Source: Acidobacteriota bacterium (GTDB taxonomy: Bacteria; Acidobacteriota; Blastocatellia; Pyrinomonadales; Pyrinomonadaceae). From it: DNA of 22,940 nucleotides. The notes beneath the pieces are model-generated. The model had not been told where the DNA came from and made no database searches. It saw only the letters and a program-made list of their open reading frames with translations. Location of the stretch: positions 1-22,940 of the forward strand of contig JAEZJR010000212.1 of the NCBI GenBank assembly GCA_023415725.1, given 5' to 3'. Shown here piece by piece: positions 1 through 5,994 of the stretch. Positions within the stretch are counted from its first letter, which is position 1. Every line of letters begins with the position of its first letter. Made by a program: the position numbers and the translations under genes.

Positions 1-34
1 AAAAACATAAAACCAATACCCATTAGCGCCCCTA

Positions 35-114
35 CCACACGCCAACATCAGTAGCTACAGGTGCAGGCGAAGCCGGAACCTGTAGACGAGCATGAGCATC
101 CCCCAAGCGTGTGG
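35..114. repeat. Nested inverted repeat (structured non-coding element)
   Basis: Two pairs of arms are nested. The outer pair is CCACACGC (35-42) with GCGTGTGG (107-114), and the inner pair is CTACAGGT (55-62) with ACCTGTAG (78-85). The inner loop holds a small GGC-GAA-GCC hairpin. No coding sequence covers it convincingly. It lies downstream of the leftward VOC gene and could act as a terminator or be a small REP-like repeat. There is no T-run on either side. The rest of 1-228 holds only the half-element at 131-175. Confidence 0.5.
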
Positions 115-130
115 AACACGCGTCACCCTC

Positions 131-175
131 CGCGGCCCTCCGTGTCTTCCCTTTGTGCCCTTTGTGTTAATAACT
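131..175. repeat. Half-element of the periodic-word repeat family (CACAAAGG type)
   Basis: Read on the minus strand, this stretch is a run of 9-10 nt words of the form ACACAAAGG, GCACAAAGGG, GACACGGAGGG. That matches the pattern of the hairpin arms at 660-779 and 10304-10375 but with different bases. The matching opposite arm was not found within the window, so it looks like a single arm. It lies just downstream of the VOC gene, which ends at 229. Confidence 0.5.
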
Positions 176-228
176 AACTCAGGTATTCGATTTAGTTCCG
201 GACACAATGGCAGCCCCTCCACAGAAAA

Positions 229-648
229 CTACTTCGCAAACACCTGCGAAAGATCCTTGAACGCTTTGAACTCCAGCGCGTTCCCGCTCGGGTCGAGGAA
301 GAACATCGTCGCCTGTTCGCCGACCTCGCCTTCGAAGCGGATCTTCGGCTCGATGACGAACTTCACGCCCTTCGATCTCAGCTTATCCGCCAACGCCTTC
401 CATTCTTCCATCGGCAGCACCACACCGAAATGCGGCACCGGTACGTGGTCCGCGTCGACATGGTTCGTCGCCTTCACGCCCGCTTCCCCGTTCTCCGCCA
501 AATGCGTCACGATCTGGTGCCCGTAAAGGTTAAAATCGATCCACCTCTCCGAACTCCTCCCCTCTTCACACTCCAGCACGCCCCCATAAAACTCCCTCGC
601 CGCCGAAAGGTCATGCACCGGAAATGCCAGATGAAATAAGTTCTTCAT
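229..648 (-). CDS. VOC family (glyoxalase/bleomycin-resistance fold) protein
   Basis: The 139-residue protein fits the normal size for a two-module VOC domain. It opens with the typical FHLAFPVHDLSAAREFY strand-helix and closes with LDPSGNALEFKAF. His6, His73 and Glu126 sit where VOC enzymes place their two-His/one-carboxylate metal site, so a metal-bound active site is likely. The substrate cannot be told from the sequence; glyoxalase, dioxygenase and antibiotic-binding members all share this fold. The start is supported by an AAAGGA ribosome site five bases upstream of the ATG. The gene lies downstream of the DinB-like gene on the same strand, separated by about 130 bases that are almost entirely one hairpin repeat, so co-transcription is possible but may be attenuated by it. 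It is probably a cytoplasmic enzyme. Confidence 0.85.
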   Translation of the reverse strand: MKNLFHLAFPVHDLSAAREFYGGVLECEEGRSSERWIDFNLYGHQIVTHLAENGEAGVKATNHVDADHVPVPHFGVVLPMEEWKALADKLRSKGVKFVIEPKIRFEGEVGEQATMFFLDPSGNALEFKAFKDLSQVFAK

Positions 649-659
649 ATTTTCCTTTC

Positions 660-779
660 GCCACGAATTTCACGAATTACACGAATTTATTTCTTCGGTG
701 GTACCGAGCAACACATATTGCCCAGGCGCTCCGATTCTACGGATCTTTATTCATTAGTGTAATTAGTGCAATTTGTGGC
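660..779. repeat. Periodic-word hairpin element (CACGAATT type)
   Basis: The left arm (660-690) is three 9-nt words, CCACGAATT, TCACGAATT and ACACGAATT. The right arm (749-779) is the reverse complement of CCACAAATT, GCACTAATT, ACACTAATG. The arms pair imperfectly over about 30 bases around a loop of about 58 bases. The element ends exactly in the stop codon of the DinB-like gene and begins next to the ribosome site of the VOC gene. Confidence 0.8.
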
Positions 780-1255
780 TAACTTCTCTTCGCCAACTGC
801 CTGATCGCACCGAGATGATAAGCCGTATGTGCGACCATCCCGATCGCGATGCCGACCTGCATCTGGCCCCATTCGCGTTCTTCCGCAAGGCATATCAGCG
901 TTCGCTCATACGCCTTCCGCACACTGCCCTTCAGCGCTTCCCATTCCTCATCGTTAACGGTCTCGATCAGCCAGCTATCTTCCCAATTCACCGGTTCGTT
1001 TTGCCCGCCGATGAACTCGCACAGCCGGTCGAGATAGAACTTCGCATGCTCGCTGTGCGCCGCGATCGTCGAACCTTCAACGCTCCGCGACGCGTCGTCA
1101 GCCGATAGCCCAGCCAACGTACTGAAGAACCCGACGCCCTTATCCAAAAAAGCGTTCGGCTGCCCTTCGGGAGCTCCCTCAAAAGCCTCCCTCAGCAGAA
1201 AAGCCACCGTCTCGACGAAATTGATCACCGGAATGCCGCTCGCTACGTTATCCAT
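779..1255 (-). CDS. DinB-fold (DinB/YfiT-like) protein
   Basis: The 158-residue, probably four-helix protein carries the usual DinB metal-binding layout: His67/His70 in an AAHSEHAKFYLDRL helix, and the C-terminal HxxxH pair His143/His147 in AHTAYHLGAIRQL. Members of this superfamily are divalent-metal proteins, some being thiol-dependent S-transferases and many having no known function, so the reaction is not assigned. A GGGGGAGAG purine run lies 6-14 bases upstream of the ATG. It is the first gene of a leftward pair with the VOC gene and is divergent from the methyltransferase at 1320. The stop codon TAG overlaps the edge of the 660-779 hairpin. It is probably cytoplasmic. Confidence 0.8.
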   Translation of the reverse strand: MDNVASGIPVINFVETVAFLLREAFEGAPEGQPNAFLDKGVGFFSTLAGLSADDASRSVEGSTIAAHSEHAKFYLDRLCEFIGGQNEPVNWEDSWLIETVNDEEWEALKGSVRKAYERTLICLAEEREWGQMQVGIAIGMVAHTAYHLGAIRQLAKRS

Positions 1256-1270
1256 CTCAAGCTCTCCCCC

Positions 1271-1306
1271 GCTTTGCGTCCTTCGCGCCTTTGCGTGAAA
1301 CTTATC
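1271..1306. repeat. Half-element of the periodic-word repeat family (CGCAAAGG type)
   Basis: On the minus strand this reads as the words TCACGCAAAGG, CGCGAAGG, ACGCAAAG. It has the same arm architecture as the other elements, without a visible partner arm. It fills the 64-base divergent gap between the DinB-like gene and the methyltransferase, where promoters for both genes would be expected. Confidence 0.5.
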
Positions 1307-1319
1307 TTAAGGCTTAACC

Positions 1320-2495
1320 GTGGACGAAACCATCGACAAATTCACCGCCGCGCTCACCGACAGCATCGCCGCCGGCACATTTATAAAGCTGTCACTGGCC
1401 AATTATAAGGGCACCGACGAGCATCTACAAAAGATATCGGTCCGCCCCGTCGACACGAAAAAAGGCGCCCGCATCCTCTTTCAATACCGCGGCAAAACGA
1501 GCGACCAGGCGAAGAACTTCGCCCCCGGCGAGGCAGGCGAACAGGTCGAACGCCACCTCCACACCGGCTTCCGCAGCGGACATCTCTTCACCACCGAACG
1601 CGATCTGCAGATCATTATCGGCAAACGTTCCGCCAAGATCACCACCGGCAAACCCACGTTCAAGACCGTCGAACCGCAAACCCACGATCGCGAAAAACAC
1701 TACATCGTCGACGTCAACGCGCCGTACCTAAAAGCCCTCGGCATCACCACGGACGACGGCCGCATCCGCGCCGATCAACGCGACAAATGGAAGCAGATCA
1801 ACAAATTCGTCGAGATCCTCGATCAGCTTTTCGGATCGTCCGATCTAAAAAATAAACCCACGCTCTCCATCACCGACATGGGCTCCGGCAAAGGCTACCT
1901 AACCTTCGCCGCCTATGATCATTTCTCAAGAAAGTTGACTGGACCGCAGGTTTCCGGCCTGCGGGTCGCCGGCGTCGAATCCCGCCCGCACCTCGTCGCC
2001 CTCTGCAACGAGATCGCCGCCGCATGCGGCTACACCGGGCTTGAATTCGTCCAGGGCGACATCGCCGATCTCGACACCGATCATGTCGACATCCTGATCG
2101 CCCTTCACGCCTGCGATACCGCCACCGACGACGCCCTCTACCAGGGAATCGCCGCCAAAGCCTCCGTAATCGTCGCCGCCCCGTGCTGCCATAAGGAAGT
2201 GAAAAAGCAGCTCAAGTCACCCGACCTCCTCGCCGGCATCCTCAAGCACCCCGTCATGCTCGAACGAACCGCCGAAACGATCACCGATGGCCTCCGTTCC
2301 CTCCTGCTCGAACGCGAAGGCTACCGCACCAAAATGTTCGAATTCGTACCCACCGAGCACACCCCCAAGAACAACATGCTTGTCGCCCAGCGATCAGGCA
2401 AACCCGACCCTGCCAAAACGGCCGAGATCGAGTCGCTCATTGAAACCTTCGGGATCGAACACCAACGCCTTCTTGACCGCCTCGAAAACGCGTGA
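1320..2495 (+). CDS. Class I SAM-dependent methyltransferase, METTL25/PCCH type
   Basis: The 391-residue protein starts at GTG, with an AAGG seven bases upstream. Residues 1-170 form an N-terminal domain without a recognised motif. Residues 184-330 form the Rossmann methyltransferase core: DMGSGKGY from Asp186 (SAM-binding motif I), a GVESRP acidic strand end, HACD at 263-266, and PCCH at 288-291. The HACD plus PCCH pair is typical of the Methyltransf_32 family (METTL25/RRNAD1-like), whose substrates are mostly unknown. RNA or protein are both plausible; this is inference. A short hairpin repeat shared with the region after rpmE lies in frame at about residues 209-215. The DUF1801 gene follows after about 100 bases. 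It is probably cytoplasmic. Confidence 0.85.
   Translation: MDETIDKFTAALTDSIAAGTFIKLSLANYKGTDEHLQKISVRPVDTKKGARILFQYRGKTSDQAKNFAPGEAGEQVERHLHTGFRSGHLFTTERDLQIIIGKRSAKITTGKPTFKTVEPQTHDREKHYIVDVNAPYLKALGITTDDGRIRADQRDKWKQINKFVEILDQLFGSSDLKNKPTLSITDMGSGKGYLTFAAYDHFSRKLTGPQVSGLRVAGVESRPHLVALCNEIAAACGYTGLEFVQGDIADLDTDHVDILIALHACDTATDDALYQGIAAKASVIVAAPCCHKEVKKQLKSPDLLAGILKHPVMLERTAETITDGLRSLLLEREGYRTKMFEFVPTEHTPKNNMLVAQRSGKPDPAKTAEIESLIETFGIEHQRLLDRLENA
1944..1964. repeat. CAGG-TTTCCGG-CCTG hairpin inside a coding region
   Basis: CCGCAGG (1944-1950) pairs with CCTGCGG (1958-1964) around the loop TTTCCGG. The core CAGGTTTCCGGCCTG (1947-1961) differs by a single base insertion from CAGGCTTTCCGGCCTG at 8438-8453, right after rpmE. 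Here it is read as codons in the methyltransferase, within a surface-like stretch between motif I and the GVESRP strand. Confidence 0.6.
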
Positions 2496-2544
2496 CATTC
2501 CTCGCAAGCCGCAATATATTCTTAACGCCGGATCCCAAACTGGC

Positions 2545-2571
2545 AGCTGAAAGCTATTAGCTGGAGGCTGT
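2545..2571. repeat. Short AGCTNNN tandem repeat, period 7
   Basis: AGCT occurs at 2545, 2552 and 2559, followed by GGCTG, which gives three to four 7-nt units in the gap between the methyltransferase and the DUF1801 gene. It has no obvious function. The repeated self-complementary AGCT allows several small alternative hairpins. Confidence 0.4.
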
Positions 2572-2593
2572 CTAATAACCGGATCAACAGCAT

Positions 2594-3040
2594 ATGCCGT
2601 CAAAAACAGAAGAACTCATCGCCGCCCTCCCCGACGACCGTAAAGAGGCCATCAAGAAGCTCCGCGATACGATAAAGAAGAACCTTCCAAGGGGCTTCGA
2701 AGAGACCGTCTCGAGCGGGATGATCAACTGGGTCGTGCCGCACAAGGCCTACCCTGCTGGCTACCATTGCGACCCGAAGCAGCCGCTGCCGTTCCTCAGC
2801 CTCGCCTCGCAGAAGAACAACATATCGCTCTATCACATGGGCCTCTACGGCGACCCCGAGATGTTGAAGTGGTTCCAGGCCGAATGGGCGAAAGCGTCGA
2901 AGCGAAAGCTCGACATGGGCAAAAGCTGCATCAGATTCAAAAAGCCCGACGAGATCCCCTTCGACCTCATCGGGCAGCTAGCCTCAAAAATGTCCCCCGC
3001 CGACTGGATCGACCGCTACGAATCCGTCCTCAAACGCTAA
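2594..3040 (+). CDS. DUF1801 domain protein (YdhG/YdeI-like)
   Basis: The 148-residue protein is a normal full-length DUF1801 domain. It has an N-terminal helix pair with LPDDRKEAIKKLRDTIKK, then the typical GFEETVSSGMINWVVP segment, a PLPFLSLASQKNNISLYHMG strand pair, and a late GKSCIRFKKPDEIP motif. The family is small and cytoplasmic and has no firm biochemical role; some members are linked to metal or stress responses, which is too weak to apply here. No strong ribosome site is seen before the ATG. Upstream is the methyltransferase on the same strand. The stop is followed within three bases by the composite repeat at 3043. Confidence 0.8.
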   Translation: MPSKTEELIAALPDDRKEAIKKLRDTIKKNLPRGFEETVSSGMINWVVPHKAYPAGYHCDPKQPLPFLSLASQKNNISLYHMGLYGDPEMLKWFQAEWAKASKRKLDMGKSCIRFKKPDEIPFDLIGQLASKMSPADWIDRYESVLKR

Positions 3041-3042
3041 CA

Positions 3043-3193
3043 AGTCAGTACCGCCCCAGGTATGGGGCGGATCGCGTAGCGCACCTTCTGCTGCATAGTA
3101 TTGATATACAAACGAATTCGCCCGCGAAACACACGAAAGAACGCGAATGATCCGGTGATCATTTTCGTGTCTTTTCGCGCCTTTTCGCGGGCC
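3043..3193. repeat. Composite intergenic repeat, copy 1
   Basis: The element starts with AGTCAG and a perfect 8-bp hairpin, CCGCCCCA-ggta-TGGGGCGG (3051-3070), followed by a CGCGTAGCG word. A spacer then leads to a long imperfect hairpin (3120-3192) whose arms are 9-10 nt words such as CCCGCGAAAA, GGCGCGAAAA, GACACGAAAA. The tip is TGATC-CGGT-GATCA. The same order of parts occurs at 7545-7690. It lies right after the stop of the DUF1801 gene. Confidence 0.85.
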
Positions 3194-3213
3194 TAAAATA
3201 TTTCTTCGCGGGC

Positions 3214-3254
3214 AAAAAAAGCGCCCGGGGCCGCTGTCCACACAAGCCCCGGGC
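3214..3254 (-). terminator. Rho-independent terminator for the leftward BON/SRPBCC operon
   Basis: GCCCGGGGC (3223-3231) and GCCCCGGGC (3246-3254) form a 9-bp GC stem. On the minus strand the stem is followed within two bases by seven T residues (3214-3220). It lies about 80 bases after the stop of the 49-codon ORF, which is the last gene of the leftward unit. Confidence 0.8.
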
Positions 3255-3336
3255 TGTGGGAAGCGCCAACTTTGCCGCACGCGCAGTCAACGCCCCCTCT
3301 TTATAATATATATTCACAACCCCTTCAATTCCAATT

Positions 3337-3486
3337 TCACACCAGCCGTGTCGGCTCCTTAGGCGGCGGATCGCCCGCCGGCGGAGGTTCAGGACGCGGG
3401 TCCTCGACCGGTGCGGTGGGCTCCGGATGGTCCGGCGGAACGGGGGCTTTATCCTCTTCTTCCTCAGTATTTTCCGGGTCTTTCAT
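3337..3486 (-). CDS. Small acidic, proline-rich hypothetical protein (49 aa)
   Basis: The ORF begins with MKDPENTEEEEDKAPVPP and continues with many PEP, PPP and EDP turns to a C-terminal PPPKEPTRLV. It has no hydrophobic segment or known domain and is expected to be disordered. A GGAG lies eight bases before the ATG, and the start overlaps the stop of a 17-codon ORF (ATGA), which suggests translational coupling. Downstream comes a strong intrinsic terminator. Codon choice resembles neighbouring genes. The function is unknown; it may partner the BON/SRPBCC protein, which is an inference from operon position only. Confidence 0.6.
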   Translation of the reverse strand: MKDPENTEEEEDKAPVPPDHPEPTAPVEDPRPEPPPAGDPPPKEPTRLV

Positions 3487-3536
3487 TGTACACACTCCAA
3501 GATCTCAAATTTGTCCTCCGTCTGGATGTCCTCCAT
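3483..3536 (-). CDS. Possible 17-residue micro-ORF between two operon genes
   Basis: The ORF translates to MEDIQTEDKFEILECVQ. It is preceded by GGGGAGG six bases before the ATG, one of the best ribosome sites in the window, which straddles the end of the BON/SRPBCC gene. Its TGA stop overlaps the ATG of the 49-codon ORF. It may encode a real micropeptide, serve as a coupling leader for the next ORF, or be the first part of one protein joined by frameshift. Nothing in the sequence decides between these. Confidence 0.35.
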   Translation of the reverse strand: MEDIQTEDKFEILECVQ

Positions 3537-3539
3537 CTT

Positions 3540-4790
3540 TTACCTCCCCGTCGATTTACCCTTTGCCGTACCGCGTTCCTCACCTGCGGGCGTGCTCTCG
3601 TCGATCTTTTTGGCTGCGTCGTGCGGTATCGAGCCGGTTTCGATCATCGATTTCATCCGCATCAGGTCCTGGTCCATCTCCGATTTCGGGTCCGCCCCGA
3701 AAGCCTTCGCGATCGCGTGCCCGATCGCTCCGGCCGGTGGATTGTAGCTCAGCCTTACCGTCACTTCCGTTCCGCCCTGCTCGTTCGGTTCAAAGATCAC
3801 GTAGCCGGCGTTCGGCACTGTAGCTTCTTGCGTCGATCTCCACGCGATCATCTCGTTCGGTTCCATCCGCGTGATCTCGGCGTCCCACTCCACGGTCGTA
3901 CCCGCCGGCCCGCGCACCTTCCAGTGCGACATATTCCCCTCACCGCGTTTTACCTCAAGCACGTTCGACATGAACTGCGGGAAGTAATCGAAGTTGGTCC
4001 AAAGCGAATACACCACGTCCACCGGCGCATCCACGTTGATCGCCTTCATGATGTCCACTGCTCGATAACCGGAACCGACGCCGAGCAGTCGCTTCGTCTC
4101 CATGTTCGTGATGCTTCGAGCCAGCAGCGAGGTCCCCAACATGGTCGTCGCGAGTCCCGCCGTGCCTGCAACGATGCGGGCCGCAGGCGACCAGTTCTGC
4201 TGCATCATCTCCGGCCTTGTTCCCTGCCGGCCTTCTGTCTGCAAGTTTCGGAAATTACCTGCGGAGGATTGCCTGTTCAACCTATTCTCGACGCTCTTCA
4301 CCCCGCGCACCTTCTCCACGCATGCGAGCAGTGCCGGCTCCTCGGATTCGATAACGTCGCCTTCGAGCGTCACGTTGCCGTCCACGACGTTGACCTGCAC
4401 CGCACCCGGGTGCGAGATCGCATGCCCCATCTTTGAACGCACCCGGGCCTCGATCACCTGGTCCGAGGCATCGTCGCTGCGGAAAAGGTTCGTCGCCTCG
4501 GCCCACATCCCGTAAGCCCGGTTCGCCAGGTCCTGCCCAGCGGCTTTCATCATCCTTGGGGCACGCGTTGTCGTCCGCGAGAATTGATTCCCCATCTGGC
4601 CGCGTCGTCTCGCTCCCCTCTGCGGGTCGAGGAAGTACATCGCCGCCATCCCGACAGCGGAAAATCCCAGTCCGGTTGCCACGCTCGACATCAGCGATGG
4701 CCCCGCCATCTCCGACCGCCCCCGGCCCATATTCGCGCTCCGGCGGTCAAAATTCGATTCTCTACGCTCCACATTTTCTCTGCGTTCCAT
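3540..4790 (-). CDS. BON domain + SRPBCC (polyketide cyclase-like) membrane-associated protein
   Basis: The chosen start gives 416 residues beginning MERRENVERRES; it is backed by AAGGAG nine bases upstream, whereas the longer frame to 4865 has no such support. Residues 1-30 are highly charged. Residues 34-53 are hydrophobic and run into the FLDPQRGARRR motif common near membrane anchors of BON proteins. Residues about 109-173 form a BON domain (VQVNVVDGNVTLEGDV and VRGVKSVENRL). A second hydrophobic stretch lies at about 203-225, then an SRPBCC domain at 243-385 with INVDAPVDVVYSLWTNFDYFPQFM. The tail is charged. BON domains are linked to membrane or lipid binding and SRPBCC domains to hydrophobic ligands, so an envelope-stress or lipid-handling role is a reasonable inference. 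Two micro-ORFs follow in the same unit. Confidence 0.8.
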   Translation of the reverse strand: MERRENVERRESNFDRRSANMGRGRSEMAGPSLMSSVATGLGFSAVGMAAMYFLDPQRGARRRGQMGNQFSRTTTRAPRMMKAAGQDLANRAYGMWAEATNLFRSDDASDQVIEARVRSKMGHAISHPGAVQVNVVDGNVTLEGDVIESEEPALLACVEKVRGVKSVENRLNRQSSAGNFRNLQTEGRQGTRPEMMQQNWSPAARIVAGTAGLATTMLGTSLLARSITNMETKRLLGVGSGYRAVDIMKAINVDAPVDVVYSLWTNFDYFPQFMSNVLEVKRGEGNMSHWKVRGPAGTTVEWDAEITRMEPNEMIAWRSTQEATVPNAGYVIFEPNEQGGTEVTVRLSYNPPAGAIGHAIAKAFGADPKSEMDQDLMRMKSMIETGSIPHDAAKKIDESTPAGEERGTAKGKSTGR

Positions 4791-5154
4791 ACTTCGGTAC
4801 TCCTTGCTTCCGTTAGTGCCTGAATTAAAACTTGCTCGCCCCGCGGCGGTTCCGCCACGCGGCACGTTTGGGGGAAATTCGAGAATTGGTGAGTTTTAAC
4901 TGATTTTTCCAGATAATTTCATAGCCATAGCCGCCCGTCAGTACGTCAGCAAACAAATTTCCCGCTTCGGCCTGACTGTTCTGCAAAGTACGAAACGCGA
5001 ATCCATCGCCTTGTATCATGTAAATTCGCGCTCGCAGGGATTCATATACTATTCACCGCCCTCGGTCGCCCGTATTGCTGGAAAAGCTTACACTTCACTA
5101 AACAGGACAATTCGGAAGCTGCGGCCCCTCGCCGCTGACGGACCTCGATCAAAG
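4791..5154. other. Divergent intergenic region, no further gene seen
   Basis: This region separates the leftward BON/SRPBCC gene from the rightward RsbQ-like gene and must hold both promoters. I found no convincing -35/-10 pair, no strong hairpin and no member of the repeat families present elsewhere. A longer in-frame extension of the RsbQ-like gene back to 5011 exists, but its residues do not match the family. The only clear site is the AAGGAG ribosome site of the leftward gene at about 4800-4805. Confidence 0.5.
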
Positions 5155-5973
5155 ATGAGTTACAAAGGCAACGTCATCGTGCGCAACAACGTAAAAGTTT
5201 TCGGCAGCGGCTCCCAGCCGATGGTGTTCGCCCACGGCTTCGGTTGCGACCAGAACATGTGGCGCTTCCTCACGCCCGCGTTCGAACGAGACTACAAGAT
5301 CGTCCTGTTCGATTACGTGGGCTCCGGTAATTCCGACCTCAAGGCGTACGACGCTGACCGGTATTCTTCGCTCGACGGTTACGCCGACGACGTCGTCGAG
5401 ATCTGCGAGGCTCTCGGTCTCGAGAACGTAATCTTCATTGGCCATTCGGTGAGTTCCGTGATCGGTATGCTCGCTTCCATCAGGCGGCCCGGATTGTTCG
5501 ACAAGCTCGTGATGGTGGGGCCCTCCCCCTGCTATATCGACCACCCGCCCGATTACGTCGGCGGGTTCGCCCGTGCCGATATCACGGGCCTTCTCGATCT
5601 GATGGACAAGAATTTCATCGGCTGGGCGAACTTCCTCGCCCCCGTGATCATGAAGAACCCGGAACGCCCCGGACTCGCCGCCGAACTCGAGGAGAGCTTC
5701 TGCTCGACCGACCCCGTCATCGCGCGCCGCTTCGCCGAGGCCACGTTCTTCGCCGATAACCGTGCCGACCTCCCGAAGGTGACGGTCCCCTCGCTGATCC
5801 TGCAGTGCTCCGATGACGCGATCGCACCCCTTACGGTGGGCGAATACATGCATCGCAATCTGCCGTCGAGCACGTTCCACCTCTTAAAGGCGACAGGGCA
5901 TTGCCCGCATATGAGCCACCCGAACGAAACCGCTGACGCCATCAGCCAATACCTGCGGGCGAATCGAAACTAA
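5155..5973 (+). CDS. rsbQ: RsbQ-like alpha/beta hydrolase (sensor partner)
   Basis: The start at 5155 gives 272 residues and places the N-terminus (MSYKGNVIVRNNVKVFGSG) exactly where RsbQ proteins begin. Family hallmarks follow: FAHGFGCDQNMWRFLTPAF, FDYVGSGNSDL, then the nucleophile elbow GHSVS with Ser98, SDDAIAP with the likely acid Asp221, and TGHCPHMSHP with His249. The full Ser-Asp-His triad is therefore present. RsbQ is the Bacillus energy-stress hydrolase that works with the PAS domain of RsbP; plant D14/KAI2 hormone receptors share this fold. The PAS hybrid kinase begins 21 bases downstream, which matches the known RsbQ-PAS pairing and suggests that the hydrolase makes or delivers a small ligand to that PAS domain (inference). 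It is cytoplasmic. The ribosome site is weak, so the start rests on homology. Confidence 0.85.
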   Translation: MSYKGNVIVRNNVKVFGSGSQPMVFAHGFGCDQNMWRFLTPAFERDYKIVLFDYVGSGNSDLKAYDADRYSSLDGYADDVVEICEALGLENVIFIGHSVSSVIGMLASIRRPGLFDKLVMVGPSPCYIDHPPDYVGGFARADITGLLDLMDKNFIGWANFLAPVIMKNPERPGLAAELEESFCSTDPVIARRFAEATFFADNRADLPKVTVPSLILQCSDDAIAPLTVGEYMHRNLPSSTFHLLKATGHCPHMSHPNETADAISQYLRANRN

Positions 5974-5994
5974 GGGCGAATCCGTCCCCCGTAA

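Noticed and set aside
660..779. CRISPR-like array
   Set aside because: Words are only 9-10 nt, directly adjacent without spacers, and arms are inverted to each other; no cas gene is present.
3411..4436. Long open frame of 341 codons on the plus strand
   Set aside because: It lies entirely opposite the BON/SRPBCC operon, has an Arg/His-rich composition typical of antisense frames in GC-rich DNA, and shows no domain.
5011..5154. 48-residue N-terminal extension of the RsbQ-like protein
   Set aside because: The extra residues match neither the family nor a signal peptide, while the shorter start aligns with the usual N-terminus.
5149..5880. Open frame of 243 codons on the minus strand
   Set aside because: It mirrors the RsbQ-like gene, whose catalytic motifs are complete; the reverse frame is a compositional shadow.
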